Shown: positions 19,035 through 28,227 of the stretch, one piece after another | How positions within the stretch are numbered: the stretch's first letter is position 1 | Layout: each line of letters starts with the position of its first letter | Source: Martinezella rhizogenes | Lineage (GTDB): Bacteria > Pseudomonadota > Alphaproteobacteria > Rhizobiales > Rhizobiaceae | Assembly (NCBI GenBank): GCA_013322215.1 | Contig: JAAMEZ010000026.1 | Coordinates: forward strand, 62,001-126,000 | Direction of reading: 5' to 3' | Length of the DNA: 64,000 nucleotides | The notes under the pieces: model-generated | What the model was told of the DNA's origin: nothing | Database searches by the model: none | What the model saw: the letters and a program-made list of their open reading frames with translations, nothing else | Program-made: the position numbers and the translations under genes

Positions 19035-20456
19035 ATGACCGAACCATTGAACATCAGGCTTGTCGAAGCCGAGGCATTCGAGCGCCCGGTCAAGCTGCGG
19101 CTTCCCTTCCGTTTTGGGGCGGCGACGCTGCGGGAGGCGCGGCAGATTTTTCTGCGTGTGCGCATCGAGGATGCGCAGGGACGCTCGGCCAAGGGGATGG
19201 CCGCCGAGCTGATGGTGCCGAAATGGTTCGACAAATCGCCCGAACTTTCCAATGCTGACAATGAAAACCAGCTGCGCCGTTCCCTGGCTTTGGCGCTCGA
19301 TGCGCTGAAGAGTGCGGGGTCGGGAACGGCCTTTGGCCTGCATGCGGCTGTCGAGGCCTCGCACCATGCCCGGGCAGCGGCTGAGAAGCTGAACGGGCTG
19401 GTGGCCTCCTTCGGTCTGGCGCTTGCCAACCGGGCCATCCTCGACGCGCTCTGCCGTCTGGAAGGGCTGACGATCTCGCAGGCGATCAAGGCAAATCGCC
19501 CCGGCATCGATCACTCCACCGCGCGCGATCTTTCGGGCTTTGATCTCTCCGGTTTCCTCGCGACCTTGCAGCCGGCTGCAAGCCTTGCCGCGCGCCATAC
19601 CGTCGGCCTGGTCGATGCGATCGTGTCTGGCGATATTCCGGCGAGCGAGCGCCTGAACGACGGCCTGCCGGAAAGTTTCGAGGAGGCGATCGAAGCCTAT
19701 GGCCTGACCTTCTTCAAGGTCAAGGTTTCCGGCGCCCCGGATGCCGATATCGACCGCCTTTGCCGCGTCGCTGCCATCATCGACGCCAAGGTGCCCTCTT
19801 ATTCGGTAACGCTTGACGGCAACGAGCAGTTCTCATCCGCCGAAGCGGTCGCCGATCTGCTGTCTCGGGTGAAGGAGGAGCCGAGGCTCGAACGGTTTGC
19901 GGCCTCGATCCTGTTCGTCGAGCAGCCGATCGCCCGCGCCCATGCCTTCGAGAAGCCGGTGAGGGCGCTGGCCGCCTTCAGGCCGGTTGAGATCGACGAA
20001 TCCGATGCCGACATCGATGCCTTCGTCACGGCAAGAGGGCTTGGCTACACCGGGATCTCTTCGAAATCCTGCAAGGGTTTCTATCGCTCGCTATTGAACC
20101 GGGCGCGCGTCGCCAAATGGAGTGCGGAGGACGGCATCCCCTATTTCATGTCGGCGGAAGACCTGACGACACAAGGGGGCCTTGCCGTGCAGCAGGACCT
20201 GGCGCTCGCTTCCCTCATCGGCATGACGCATATCGAGCGCAACGGCCATCACTATGTCGACGGCATGGCCGGCGCGCCGGAGGCGGAGCAGGCCGCTTTC
20301 GCCGAGGTCCATTCCGATCTTTACCGCGTCAGCAATGGCCGCACGCGACTGCGGATCGAGGCGGGGCAGCTTGCGATCGGCTCTGTTATCAATGCCGTTG
20401 GACTTGGTTCGTCGGTTGCGCCGGATTGGTCGGCGATGGAGAGGTCGCCGACTTAG
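19035..20456 (+). CDS. Enolase-superfamily (mandelate racemase/muconate lactonizing-like) protein
   Basis: A protein of 473 residues, longer than the usual 360-400 of the superfamily. The barrel shows the expected pattern: FKVKVSG around residue 235, LDGNEQF around 260, EQPI around 300, and EIDESDAD around 320, so acid/base and metal-binding residues are at least partly kept. Family members abstract a proton alpha to a carboxylate, typically dehydrating sugar acids. With a Gfo/Idh oxidoreductase downstream, a sugar-to-lactone/acid-to-dehydration route is plausible. The N-terminal 170 residues are divergent. Expression is probably governed by the operator at 18757. Confidence 0.8.
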   Translation: MTEPLNIRLVEAEAFERPVKLRLPFRFGAATLREARQIFLRVRIEDAQGRSAKGMAAELMVPKWFDKSPELSNADNENQLRRSLALALDALKSAGSGTAFGLHAAVEASHHARAAAEKLNGLVASFGLALANRAILDALCRLEGLTISQAIKANRPGIDHSTARDLSGFDLSGFLATLQPAASLAARHTVGLVDAIVSGDIPASERLNDGLPESFEEAIEAYGLTFFKVKVSGAPDADIDRLCRVAAIIDAKVPSYSVTLDGNEQFSSAEAVADLLSRVKEEPRLERFAASILFVEQPIARAHAFEKPVRALAAFRPVEIDESDADIDAFVTARGLGYTGISSKSCKGFYRSLLNRARVAKWSAEDGIPYFMSAEDLTTQGGLAVQQDLALASLIGMTHIERNGHHYVDGMAGAPEAEQAAFAEVHSDLYRVSNGRTRLRIEAGQLAIGSVINAVGLGSSVAPDWSAMERSPT

Positions 20457-20563
20457 GATTTCGGTCGCGATCGTGAGGCTTTGAACCCTCTCGGGCACGC
20501 CTCCGAGGTAAATTCAGGCCGCAGAGGCCTCATAATCGCTGTTTGCAGATTCTGGAGGAGCAG

Positions 20564-21826
20564 ATGCAGTCATCGAAGAAACGTTACGTTCTGGTCGGCA
20601 CGGGAAACCGTGGAGCGACCATGTGGGGCAAGGATCTGGTGGAGCGCTGGAGCAACGAGGTCGAACTCGTGGCGGTGTGCGATCTCAATGCCATGCGCGC
20701 CAAGCGGGCGCTCGACTATATCGGCGCATCCGTCCCCGTTTATACCGACTTCGACGAGCTGCTGCGGACCGAAAAGCCGGATCTCGTCATCGTCTGCACC
20801 CGCGATTCCACCCATGACGATCTGATCGTCAAGGCGATGGAGGCCGGCGCCGACGTCATCAGCGAGAAGCCGATGACGACGACCGTCGACAAGATCAAGC
20901 GCATCCTCAATGCCGAGGCGCGCACCGGCAAGCGGCTGGATATTTCCTTCAATTACCGCTTTGCGCCAACGGCGGCGAAGATCAAGGAACTGATCAATTC
21001 CGGCGTCATCGGCGATGTCACCTCTGTCGACTTCCACTGGTATCTCGACACCAGCCACGGCGCCGACTATTTCCGCCGTTGGCATGCCTTCGCCGAAAAT
21101 TCCGGCAGTCTCTTCGTTCACAAGGCGACGCATCATTTCGACCTTCTGAACTGGTACCTGGATTCCGATCCGGAAACTGTTTCAGCCTTTGCCGATCTCA
21201 AGCATTACGGCCGCAAGGGTCCGTTCCGCGGCGAGCGCTGTCGCGGCTGTCGATACAAGGACGAGTGCGACTATTATCTCGACATCAGCGCAACGCCGCT
21301 ACTTGAGAGCCTCTATGAAGACCCCTCTGCCGTCGATGGCTATGTGCGCGATGCCTGCGTCTTCCGCGAGGATATCGATATCCCCGATACGATGGTTGCT
21401 TCCATCCGCTATCGCAACGGCGTCAACGTCTCCTATTCCCTCAACACCTATATGCCGATCGAAGGCCATCACATCGCTTTCAACGGCCACAAGGGGCGCA
21501 TCGAATTGCGCCAATACGAGAAGCAGAACTGGACGACGCCCCCGGCGGACGAGATCGTCGTCATGAAGAATTTCGGCGATGTCGAGCGCATCTGGGTGCC
21601 GCACTCATCCGGCGGACACTATGGCGGCGACGACCGGCTGCGCAATATGCTGTTGCGTTCCGGCCCGAATGATGAGCTCAAGCAGCGCGCCGGCTCGCGG
21701 GCGGGGGCAATGTCTGTCCTCTGCGGTATCGCCGCATTGCAAAGCAGCCGCACAGGCCAGCAGGTATCGGTGGCCGATATCTGGGGCGAAGATGGCGGCC
21801 TCAATCTGCTGGAGCCGCGGCCCTAG
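20564..21826 (+). CDS. Gfo/Idh/MocA family oxidoreductase with a cysteine cluster
   Basis: A protein of 420 residues: Rossmann fold at the N-terminus (YVLVGTGNRGATMWG), the EKP signature in VISEKPM, and an extended substrate domain. An insertion contains Cys226, Cys229 and Cys235 in GERCRGCRYKDECDYY, a CxxCx5C arrangement that could bind metal. The start at 20564 follows GGAGGAG by four bases; the TTG at 20543 has no such site. It follows the enolase-superfamily gene after 107 bp, probably the same operon. Its stop codon overlaps the first bases of a RIME-like element. Confidence 0.9.
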   Translation: MQSSKKRYVLVGTGNRGATMWGKDLVERWSNEVELVAVCDLNAMRAKRALDYIGASVPVYTDFDELLRTEKPDLVIVCTRDSTHDDLIVKAMEAGADVISEKPMTTTVDKIKRILNAEARTGKRLDISFNYRFAPTAAKIKELINSGVIGDVTSVDFHWYLDTSHGADYFRRWHAFAENSGSLFVHKATHHFDLLNWYLDSDPETVSAFADLKHYGRKGPFRGERCRGCRYKDECDYYLDISATPLLESLYEDPSAVDGYVRDACVFREDIDIPDTMVASIRYRNGVNVSYSLNTYMPIEGHHIAFNGHKGRIELRQYEKQNWTTPPADEIVVMKNFGDVERIWVPHSSGGHYGGDDRLRNMLLRSGPNDELKQRAGSRAGAMSVLCGIAALQSSRTGQQVSVADIWGEDGGLNLLEPRP

Positions 21827-21927
21827 AGCGGTTCAGTTTTTCACGGAATCTCTGAACCGCTCTATCTCTTTGTTTTCACGCAATTCCGGACGGAAAACCG
21901 CTGCGCACTTTTCCTGGAATTGCTCTA
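21825..21927. repeat. RIME1-like element, copy 1
   Basis: An element of about 103 bp with two inverted repeats: AGAGCGGTTCAG with CTGAACCGCTCT, then GCAATTCC with GGAATTGC, separated by the conserved core GGACGGAAAACCGCTGCGCA. It resembles the rhizobial intergenic mosaic elements called RIME1. It touches the stop codon of the preceding gene. Four other copies are in the window. Confidence 0.85.
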
Positions 21928-21979
21928 GGGTTTGCCGCTCTATACCTGAATGGAAACGGCTTCTTGCCCAGCGTTGCGA

Positions 21980-22567
21980 TCAATTGCAGCTGGGCAGCTG
22001 CTGCGCGTAGATCCGTGTCATGCCGTTGAAACGCCTGGCGCCGGCGAGTGCGGTCGAATTGCCGCGCCACGATCCCTGCAGGTAGCCCTTCGGGCCTGAG
22101 TAATAAGCGAGATAGAGATCGTAGGAGTTATTCAGGGCAACGCCCGTCTGCAGGTGGGTCTGGTAGTGATACCAGCCGACGAAGTCGATGGCGTCGGCGA
22201 AATTGGTGCGGCTTGCCGTCCAGTTGCCTGTCTCGCGCTTGTACTTGTCCCATGTGCCGTCCAGCGCCTGAGAATAACCGTAGGCCGTGGTCGGGCGCTT
22301 CCAGGGAATGAAGCCGAGCAAGTAGCGGCGCGGTGGCCGGGCGCGCGGCCGGAAGCCGGATTCGGTGTAGATCGTCGCCATCAGGATCGGCACCGGCACG
22401 CCGTATTTGCGTTCCGTGCGTTCTGCCGCCCGCTGCCAGTTGTTGAACCAGCCGTCGCGCTGGTCGAAAATCGCGCAGATGTTGCGGGTGCGCGACGGTG
22501 CGGTGGCACAGCCTGCCAGCACGCTAAGCAGCATTACGGCCAGAATGGAAAGGACGCGGGTACGCAT
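21980..22567 (-). CDS. Lytic transglycosylase (SLT) lipoprotein
   Basis: A 195-residue protein with a lipoprotein signal (LAGC at 17-20) and an SLT lysozyme-like domain: catalytic Glu69 in YTESGF, followed by AYGYSQALDGTWDKY and a C-terminal YYSGPKGY motif. It should cleave peptidoglycan glycan strands from the periplasmic face of a membrane. It stands alone between a RIME and a large inverted repeat and is not obviously linked to the sugar genes on either side. The start chosen gives a proper signal peptide; GAAGAGG lies upstream. Confidence 0.9.
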   Translation of the reverse strand: MRTRVLSILAVMLLSVLAGCATAPSRTRNICAIFDQRDGWFNNWQRAAERTERKYGVPVPILMATIYTESGFRPRARPPRRYLLGFIPWKRPTTAYGYSQALDGTWDKYKRETGNWTASRTNFADAIDFVGWYHYQTHLQTGVALNNSYDLYLAYYSGPKGYLQGSWRGNSTALAGARRFNGMTRIYAQQLPSCN

Positions 22568-22637
22568 TACTAGAACCTCTTCATTGCTGCGCCGCGCGTC
22601 TTCCAGGCGCGCAAAGGACGCAGCAACAACTTTGTTG

Positions 22638-22683
22638 GCGCATGATCTCAAAAATTCGAAGTCGAACTTTTGAGATCATGCGC
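22638..22683. repeat. Large inverted repeat with 16-bp perfect arms
   Basis: GCGCATGATCTCAAAA and TTTTGAGATCATGCGC flank a 14-base loop in the gap between the 2-hydroxyacid dehydrogenase stop (22781) and the lipoprotein start (22567), both on the minus strand. It is not followed by a T-run, so it is a stabilising hairpin or a mobile intergenic repeat rather than a classical terminator. Confidence 0.7.
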
Positions 22684-22780
22684 TAAGAAGAGTGCTAGCG
22701 CGGAATGATTAAAAACGAGTTGTTCGCCTGTGCCGAAATGGGGCGATTTCAGGGTGTTTTCATGGATTTGCTGCGTCGCA

Positions 22781-23806
22781 TCATGCCATGCGCGCCATGT
22801 CCTCGCGGCGGATTTCATAGAGCAATGGCTTGCCCTCGATGAAGCGGAGGGCTTCGTCGACCGCCATCTCGCCAAGGCGGGTTCGCTCCAGCCCGACGGC
22901 GCCGGCTATATGCGGCGTCAGGAAGACATTCGGCAGATCGTAGAAAGCCGATGCCACCTCGGGAATTTCCGGGTCGGTGACGTCGATGATCGCGTCGATG
23001 CGGCCGGTCCTTAGCGCGGCGATCAGGGCGGTTTCGTCGACCAGCGCGCCGCGTGCCGTATTGATGAACGTCGCTCCGTCCTTCATCAGCGACAGGCGGC
23101 CGGCGTCGATCATGTGGCGCGTCGCCGGCAGGGATGGTGCGTGCAGCGAAACGATATCGGCCGATGCCATCAGCGTGTCCAGCTCGGCCTTTTCGACGCC
23201 GAGGCGTGTCGCTTCGGTCGTATCGACCATCGGGTCATAGAGCAAGATACGGTAGTCGAAGGGAGCAAGCAGCTCGATCACCCGCCGGCCGATGCGCGAG
23301 GCGCCGATGATGCCGATGGTGCGGCCGAAATTGCCGATGGCGTCGGCCTGCATCGGCACCGTCCGCTGGCGATTGCGGTCGGCAACGTAGAAATCGCGGA
23401 ACCGGAAGACCTTCTTACCGGCAAAGATGATGGCGGCAAGCGTGAATTCGGCGACCGGCATGGCATTGGCCTGGGCGGCATGGCTGACCAAGATGCCGCG
23501 ATCGAACAGGCTGTCGCCAAGCAGCCCCTTCACCGTGCCGGCGGCGTGGACCACCAGCTTCAGATGCGGCGCCTGCGCCAGCGCCGCAGCATCGATCGTC
23601 GGCGAACCCCAGCCGGTGATGAGGATTTCGGTTTCCGAGAGCAGCTTGGCCGCGCGCGCGTCGTCGAAGTTTTGCATCGGCGCGGCATCGAGCACGCGGC
23701 CGATAGTATCGAGGCGCTGAATGAGTGCTTCCGGCAGAACATGCCGCGTGCGCGATGGCTGCATGGCAAGGGCGATGGCCGGGCGATCGGAGAGGGATGG
23801 CGTCAT
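22781..23806 (-). CDS. D-2-hydroxyacid dehydrogenase family protein
   Basis: A 341-residue NAD-dependent dehydrogenase: cofactor loop GIIGASRIGRRV at about 165, substrate/NAD arginine in NTARGALVDE, catalytic Glu in the following strand (DVTDPEIPE) and catalytic His in LTPHIAGAV. Such enzymes interconvert 2-keto and 2-hydroxy acids or phosphoglycerate-like substrates. Its start overlaps the end of the DUF2264 gene by ATGA, so it probably works on a product of that enzyme. It belongs to the operon led by a LacI-type regulator. Confidence 0.9.
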   Translation of the reverse strand: MTPSLSDRPAIALAMQPSRTRHVLPEALIQRLDTIGRVLDAAPMQNFDDARAAKLLSETEILITGWGSPTIDAAALAQAPHLKLVVHAAGTVKGLLGDSLFDRGILVSHAAQANAMPVAEFTLAAIIFAGKKVFRFRDFYVADRNRQRTVPMQADAIGNFGRTIGIIGASRIGRRVIELLAPFDYRILLYDPMVDTTEATRLGVEKAELDTLMASADIVSLHAPSLPATRHMIDAGRLSLMKDGATFINTARGALVDETALIAALRTGRIDAIIDVTDPEIPEVASAFYDLPNVFLTPHIAGAVGLERTRLGEMAVDEALRFIEGKPLLYEIRREDMARMA

Positions 23807-25665
23807 GGCAGGCGACCCGGTGCCTCGATGGCGCTGACCGTGATGCCCTTGTCTTTGACGAGGGCGCGCAAGCCATCGATATCGGGTTTGGCCGGCGGCT
23901 TGCTCCAGGCGTGATCGACGGCAGCGGGGTCTTTCTCCGCAAGTACGGCAGAGACGAGAATGGTCTCGCCTGCGGGAATGGTGCCGCGCAGCTGCGGTAC
24001 CAGTGTTTTGGAAACGATGAGGTTGGTATTCGGCGGTGCCTTCTGCGCTATGCCTTCGCGAGGGATCGTCGAGCCGAGGTCGAGAATGCCCGAGAAATCC
24101 TCTTCGCCGATCGCATAGGCGGCACCGGCTGCGGATGAGAGCGTGTCTCTGTCGAAATCCCGTCGTGCGATGGCAAAGCCGCCTTCGGCCGTCTGCAGCG
24201 GCCGGGGCGTGTTGATTTTGTGCAGGCGGATATGCCAGGGCGAGGCCGGCACCAGCCATGTTTCGACAGTCACATCTGGCATGGGCGACCATTTGGCATA
24301 GAGCGTATCGCCGGCGAGCTTGGCTTCCTCGTTGGTTTCTCGCACGCGGTAGTGCAGGCCATCGTCGCTGAAGGCAAGCATGCTGTCGAAGGCGCCGCCG
24401 GCAAAGATGCGCTCGTCGCTCTCGACGCTGAAGCCATAGCGAGCGGAATAGGCGAATTTCGAATATTTCTCGGCGCCGAAGCGCATCTGCTGGTTTTCCT
24501 GGCCGCAGGAGAGCGCGACGACATCATCCTTGCCGCGCATCAGGACCATGCCGGGATGCTTCTGTGCGATGATAGCCGGCTCATTTTCCGGTGGCTTTTC
24601 CTCCGCTGTCCAGAATGGGTGCGCCTCGGGGATCGCCAGGGGCAGGAAGGCCTTGAAGGCCCAATAAGGCGAGCCGGCGGAATTATAGTTCTCCGACATC
24701 AGGAGGTTGGGATAGGCAAAGCCGATTGGCAGGGTGCCGTCGCGATGGGCGATCGGCTTGTCGGCCCACCAGCGCAGGTGCCGGAGGCACAGGCCCTTGA
24801 TCTCGCCCCATGGCAGTGCCTCGACATCGGCAAAGGCGAGCGCCGACCAGAAACCGGCACAGGCAAAGCGATAGGTGAGGCTCCGGCCAAAGGGGATTGT
24901 GGCGCCGTCTGGCGCGAACCAATGGCGGAAATCCCTGGCAAATAGTATGGCGCGCTCGCGATAGCGCTCGGCGCGGTCGTCCTTGACGAGCTTGGAGTAG
25001 ATCAGCCCATAAAAGTGCATGGCGAAGGGAATGTAGTGGTCGATGCGTCTGATATTGCCGTCTCGATACCAGCCGTCAGCGATATAGAAGCCGTCCAGTT
25101 CGTTCAGATAGGTTTCGGTCAGGCTGCGGTCGAAGGAGGCGCCGAGCCGGTCAAGCGCGATATCGACGAATATGCGGAAGAACTTCCAGTTGTTGTCGGC
25201 ATAGTCGAAGGTGCGGGCGTGCTTGAGATAGGTGATCAGATTGTCGCGGGCGCGCTGATCGAGCGGCTCCCAGATCTTTTCGGGCACGAGCGCAAGCGCG
25301 AAGCCGAGGGCGGCCAGTTCGACCATGCGCTGGTCGCGGCCATTGACCGAGCCCCAATATTCCGGATGTTTCGGGTCGACGCCATTGGCGAGGCCCTCAG
25401 CGTAACGATCCCAATGACGGAAGTCGCCACCGCCGGCGCCGAGTGGCGCCAAGCCCCAGAGCGGGCGGGCGAAGCCCTCGAGATCGGCGGCGGCGCGGTC
25501 GAAATGCGCGCCGGCGGCATCGATGCGGACGCGGGCATTGCCTTCGGAAAAATAGGGCAGCAGCGGATCGAATAGGTCGGTCAGCGCGCGGCGCATGTCG
25601 CCGAGGTTTTTCAACGGGTTTCCGGCAAGCGGATTGGCGCTGGCGGGGTCGTAGATCATCGGCAT
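23803..25665 (-). CDS. DUF2264 family protein, probable exo-acting glycoside hydrolase (GH154-like)
   Basis: A 620-residue protein of the DUF2264 family: an (alpha/alpha)-barrel-like N-terminal two-thirds (for example DNNWKFFRIFVDIAL, DGWYRDGNIRRIDHYIPFAM) and a beta-rich C-terminus. Related proteins are, to my knowledge, classed in CAZy GH154, where beta-glucuronidase activity has been reported; I cannot confirm that here. No signal peptide is seen, so the substrate must be imported first. It starts 33 bp after the LacI gene and overlaps the dehydrogenase that follows. Start may be 25665 or 25659. Confidence 0.8.
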   Translation of the reverse strand: MPMIYDPASANPLAGNPLKNLGDMRRALTDLFDPLLPYFSEGNARVRIDAAGAHFDRAAADLEGFARPLWGLAPLGAGGGDFRHWDRYAEGLANGVDPKHPEYWGSVNGRDQRMVELAALGFALALVPEKIWEPLDQRARDNLITYLKHARTFDYADNNWKFFRIFVDIALDRLGASFDRSLTETYLNELDGFYIADGWYRDGNIRRIDHYIPFAMHFYGLIYSKLVKDDRAERYRERAILFARDFRHWFAPDGATIPFGRSLTYRFACAGFWSALAFADVEALPWGEIKGLCLRHLRWWADKPIAHRDGTLPIGFAYPNLLMSENYNSAGSPYWAFKAFLPLAIPEAHPFWTAEEKPPENEPAIIAQKHPGMVLMRGKDDVVALSCGQENQQMRFGAEKYSKFAYSARYGFSVESDERIFAGGAFDSMLAFSDDGLHYRVRETNEEAKLAGDTLYAKWSPMPDVTVETWLVPASPWHIRLHKINTPRPLQTAEGGFAIARRDFDRDTLSSAAGAAYAIGEEDFSGILDLGSTIPREGIAQKAPPNTNLIVSKTLVPQLRGTIPAGETILVSAVLAEKDPAAVDHAWSKPPAKPDIDGLRALVKDKGITVSAIEAPGRLP

Positions 25666-25698
25666 GGCTCTCTCGATTGTTTCCGCTTTGGGGAAGGC

Positions 25699-26721
25699 TC
25701 AGCTTTCGGGTGGAAGGGTGCCGCCGGCGATCGGCTGGACGCCGTGGCAGATGTGGCGGGCCGGCGCATCGCGGTCACGGAAACGCGCGATCATCAGGCC
25801 GATGGCCTCGCGCCCGAGCGTAGCGCGGTCGACGCGCATGGTCGCAAGCCGAGGGTTGGTCATCAGGGCGCAGGGGAGATCGTCGAAGCCGACGATGGCA
25901 AAATCCTCCGGCACCCGCAGGCCGGCTTCCGTGACAGCGTCGAGCACGCCGACGGCAATGAAGTCGTTCATGCAGAAAGCGGCGGTATAGCCCTCGCCGG
26001 CGGCCAGGATCTCGGCGGTCTTGTCATGGGCCTCGTGGCTGGAGCTGCCCCGGAAATTCATCGGCACGATGCGGCCTTCAGCACCTTCCACCGAAGCGAT
26101 GGCTGCCTCGAAGCCGCGGATGCGCTCGCGGATCGTCTGGCGATGCGAGCCGGTGAGATGCAGGATGCGGCGGTGACCTGCATCGAGCAGGCGCCGGGTT
26201 GCGTTATAGGCGCCGAAGAAATTCGACGGCGAAACGCCGTCGAAGCGCAGCTTCGGATCGGTGCCGTTGACGAGCACGGTCGGCGTGCCGCTCGCCTCAA
26301 GCCAGCGGCACAGTTCTTCCGAGGGATCGATGCCGACGAGAAAGAGGCCTTCGGCGCCGGCGGTCTGCAGATATTCCTTGACCAGATCCGGCTCGGTTCT
26401 CGCCTCGCGGATGAGGCGGATGTCGAAGCGCATGCCGCGCTCGGCAGCACCCGCCCGCAGGCCTTCCAGAATGCCCTCGTAAAAGACGCTCAAGCCGCCG
26501 GTGACGCTGTCGCTGGCGATCAGTGCCAGGCCGCCAGCCGCCGTCTCGGCTGCGGTCTTCAGCGGATAGCCGAGATCGCTTGCGACCTTGAAAATGTGCT
26601 GGCGGATCGTTTCGCTGATGCCGGGCTCATTGGTGAGGACCCGCGACACCGTCGAGACGGAGACGCCGGCGGCAGTGGCGATATCGGCCTGCCTGATACG
26701 TTTGGAGCGAAGATCGTTCAT
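25699..26721 (-). CDS. LacI family transcriptional regulator
   Basis: A 340-residue repressor: helix-turn-helix at about 7-30 (RQADIATAAGVSVSTVSRVL) and a periplasmic-binding-protein-like effector domain. It is the first gene of an operon with the DUF2264 protein and the dehydrogenase and diverges from the orphan binding protein at 26873; TGCAAA-rich sites lie between. It probably represses both operons and responds to the imported sugar or a product. The start (MNDLRSKRIR) gives the standard spacing to the DNA-binding domain; I see no strong ribosome-binding site. Confidence 0.92.
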   Translation of the reverse strand: MNDLRSKRIRQADIATAAGVSVSTVSRVLTNEPGISETIRQHIFKVASDLGYPLKTAAETAAGGLALIASDSVTGGLSVFYEGILEGLRAGAAERGMRFDIRLIREARTEPDLVKEYLQTAGAEGLFLVGIDPSEELCRWLEASGTPTVLVNGTDPKLRFDGVSPSNFFGAYNATRRLLDAGHRRILHLTGSHRQTIRERIRGFEAAIASVEGAEGRIVPMNFRGSSSHEAHDKTAEILAAGEGYTAAFCMNDFIAVGVLDAVTEAGLRVPEDFAIVGFDDLPCALMTNPRLATMRVDRATLGREAIGLMIARFRDRDAPARHICHGVQPIAGGTLPPES

Positions 26722-26732
26722 ATCGCAAACGG

Positions 26733-26756
26733 TATGCAAAATTATGCAAATTTGCA
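26733..26756. promoter_or_regulatory. Candidate LacI operators
   Basis: Two direct copies of TATGCAAA start 10 bp apart (26733 and 26743), and the second forms the perfect palindrome TGCAAATTTGCA (26745-26756). They lie 12-35 bp upstream of the regulator's start and in the divergent region with the binding-protein gene. This fits autoregulation and control of the divergent gene; it is inferred from position and symmetry only. Confidence 0.5.
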
Positions 26757-26872
26757 ATAGAAAGATTTTTTATTGCACAATGCTGTGAAGTTGCATATCG
26801 TCGCGCCGACTTGTCCGCTGAAGGCGTCGGGGAGATCGCCGCGGATGACAACGCAAGAGAAGGAGGAATCTC

Positions 26873-28168
26873 ATGCGCATGAATCGTCGTTCGTTCATGA
26901 TCGGAACCGCCGGAGCCGCTGCGGGTCTTGTGTTCGGAGGAGGGGCAATGCCCGCCTTTGCCGATGCGACCCAGCTCCGGGCAATGTGGTGGGGCTCGCC
27001 CGATCGCGGCAAGCGCACGGTTGCGGTGGCCGAGCTGTTCCACAGCAAGAATCCCGATCTGTCTGTCATCGGTGAGAGCATCAGCGGGGACGGCTACTGG
27101 GCCAAGCTTGCGACCGGCATGGCCAGCCAGAATATCGCCGATGTCTTCCAGCTCGAGCCGAGCACGATCTCCGATTATTCCAAGCGCGGCGCCTGCATGC
27201 CGCTCGACCAGTTCGTGCCCTCGACGCTGAATGTCGACAGCTTCGGCAAGGATGTGCTGAAGCTGACCACGGTCGACAACAAGCTTTATGGCGTCGGCCT
27301 CGGGCTGAATTCCTTCGCGATGTTCTATGACGAGGACATGTTCAAGAAGACCGGCCTGACACCGCCCGGTCCAACGACGACATGGGCCGAATATGCCGAT
27401 CTCGCCGTGGAGATGACCAAGGCTGCCGGCAAGCGCGGCTATTGGGGCGGTCCGTACGGCGCCCGCTACAATTATGTCCTCGATGTCTGGCTGCGCCAGC
27501 GCGGCAAGAGCCTCTTCACCGAGGAGGGCGGGCTCGGCTTTGGTGTCGACGATGCCAAGGAATGGTACAGCTATTGGGAAGAGCTGCGCAAACGCGGCGG
27601 CACGGTTTCCGCCGATGTCCAGACGCTCGACCAGAACGTCATCGAGAGCAACTGCCTGGCACTTGGAAAATCTGCCATCGGCATGGCCTATTCCAACCAG
27701 CTCGTCGGCTATCAGCTCGTGGTCAAGAGCAAGCTCGCGGTCACGATGCTGCCGCGCGAGAAGAAGGACGGCCCCTCCGGTCACTACTATCGCCCAGCGC
27801 TGATCTGGAGCGTCGGCGCCACCAGCAAGAACGGCGAAGCGGCGGCGAAGTTCATCAATTTCTTCGTCAACGATGTCGATGCGGGCAAGATCCTCGGCGT
27901 CGAGCGCGGCGTGCCGATGTCACCAGCCGTGCGTGCCGCCATCCTGCCGACGCTCAATCCGGTGGAGCAGCAGACCGTGCACTATATCGAGCTCTTGAAG
28001 GATCAGGTCGGCACCTATCCCGTGCCGGCGCCGCTCGGCTCTCAGGAATTTGACGTGAACGTCGCCCGCCCAGTCGCCGACCAGCTTGCCTTCGGCAAGA
28101 TTACGGTCGCTGAGGCGGCGAAGCGGCTGGTGGAGGAAGGTGCGACGAAGTTGAAGCGGAAAAGCTGA
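26873..28168 (+). CDS. Orphan extracellular solute-binding protein family 1, Tat-exported
   Basis: A 431-residue sugar-binding protein with a twin-arginine signal (NRRSFMIG, cleavage near AFADA). It is paralogous to the binding protein at 16516-17799: VDNK followed by YGV, WLRQRGK, DVQ followed by LDQ, and GVERGVP are shared at equivalent positions. No permease or ATPase genes accompany it, so it probably delivers its ligand to permeases encoded elsewhere, perhaps those of the 11-18 kb locus. AAGGAGGAA precedes the ATG. It diverges from the LacI-led operon and is probably coregulated with it. Confidence 0.92.
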   Translation: MRMNRRSFMIGTAGAAAGLVFGGGAMPAFADATQLRAMWWGSPDRGKRTVAVAELFHSKNPDLSVIGESISGDGYWAKLATGMASQNIADVFQLEPSTISDYSKRGACMPLDQFVPSTLNVDSFGKDVLKLTTVDNKLYGVGLGLNSFAMFYDEDMFKKTGLTPPGPTTTWAEYADLAVEMTKAAGKRGYWGGPYGARYNYVLDVWLRQRGKSLFTEEGGLGFGVDDAKEWYSYWEELRKRGGTVSADVQTLDQNVIESNCLALGKSAIGMAYSNQLVGYQLVVKSKLAVTMLPREKKDGPSGHYYRPALIWSVGATSKNGEAAAKFINFFVNDVDAGKILGVERGVPMSPAVRAAILPTLNPVEQQTVHYIELLKDQVGTYPVPAPLGSQEFDVNVARPVADQLAFGKITVAEAAKRLVEEGATKLKRKS

Positions 28169-28227
28169 TTGATAGTTGGCTATGCGGGTGGATGACGGTC
28201 AGGCTGGTTTGGCTTTGCCTTGATTCT

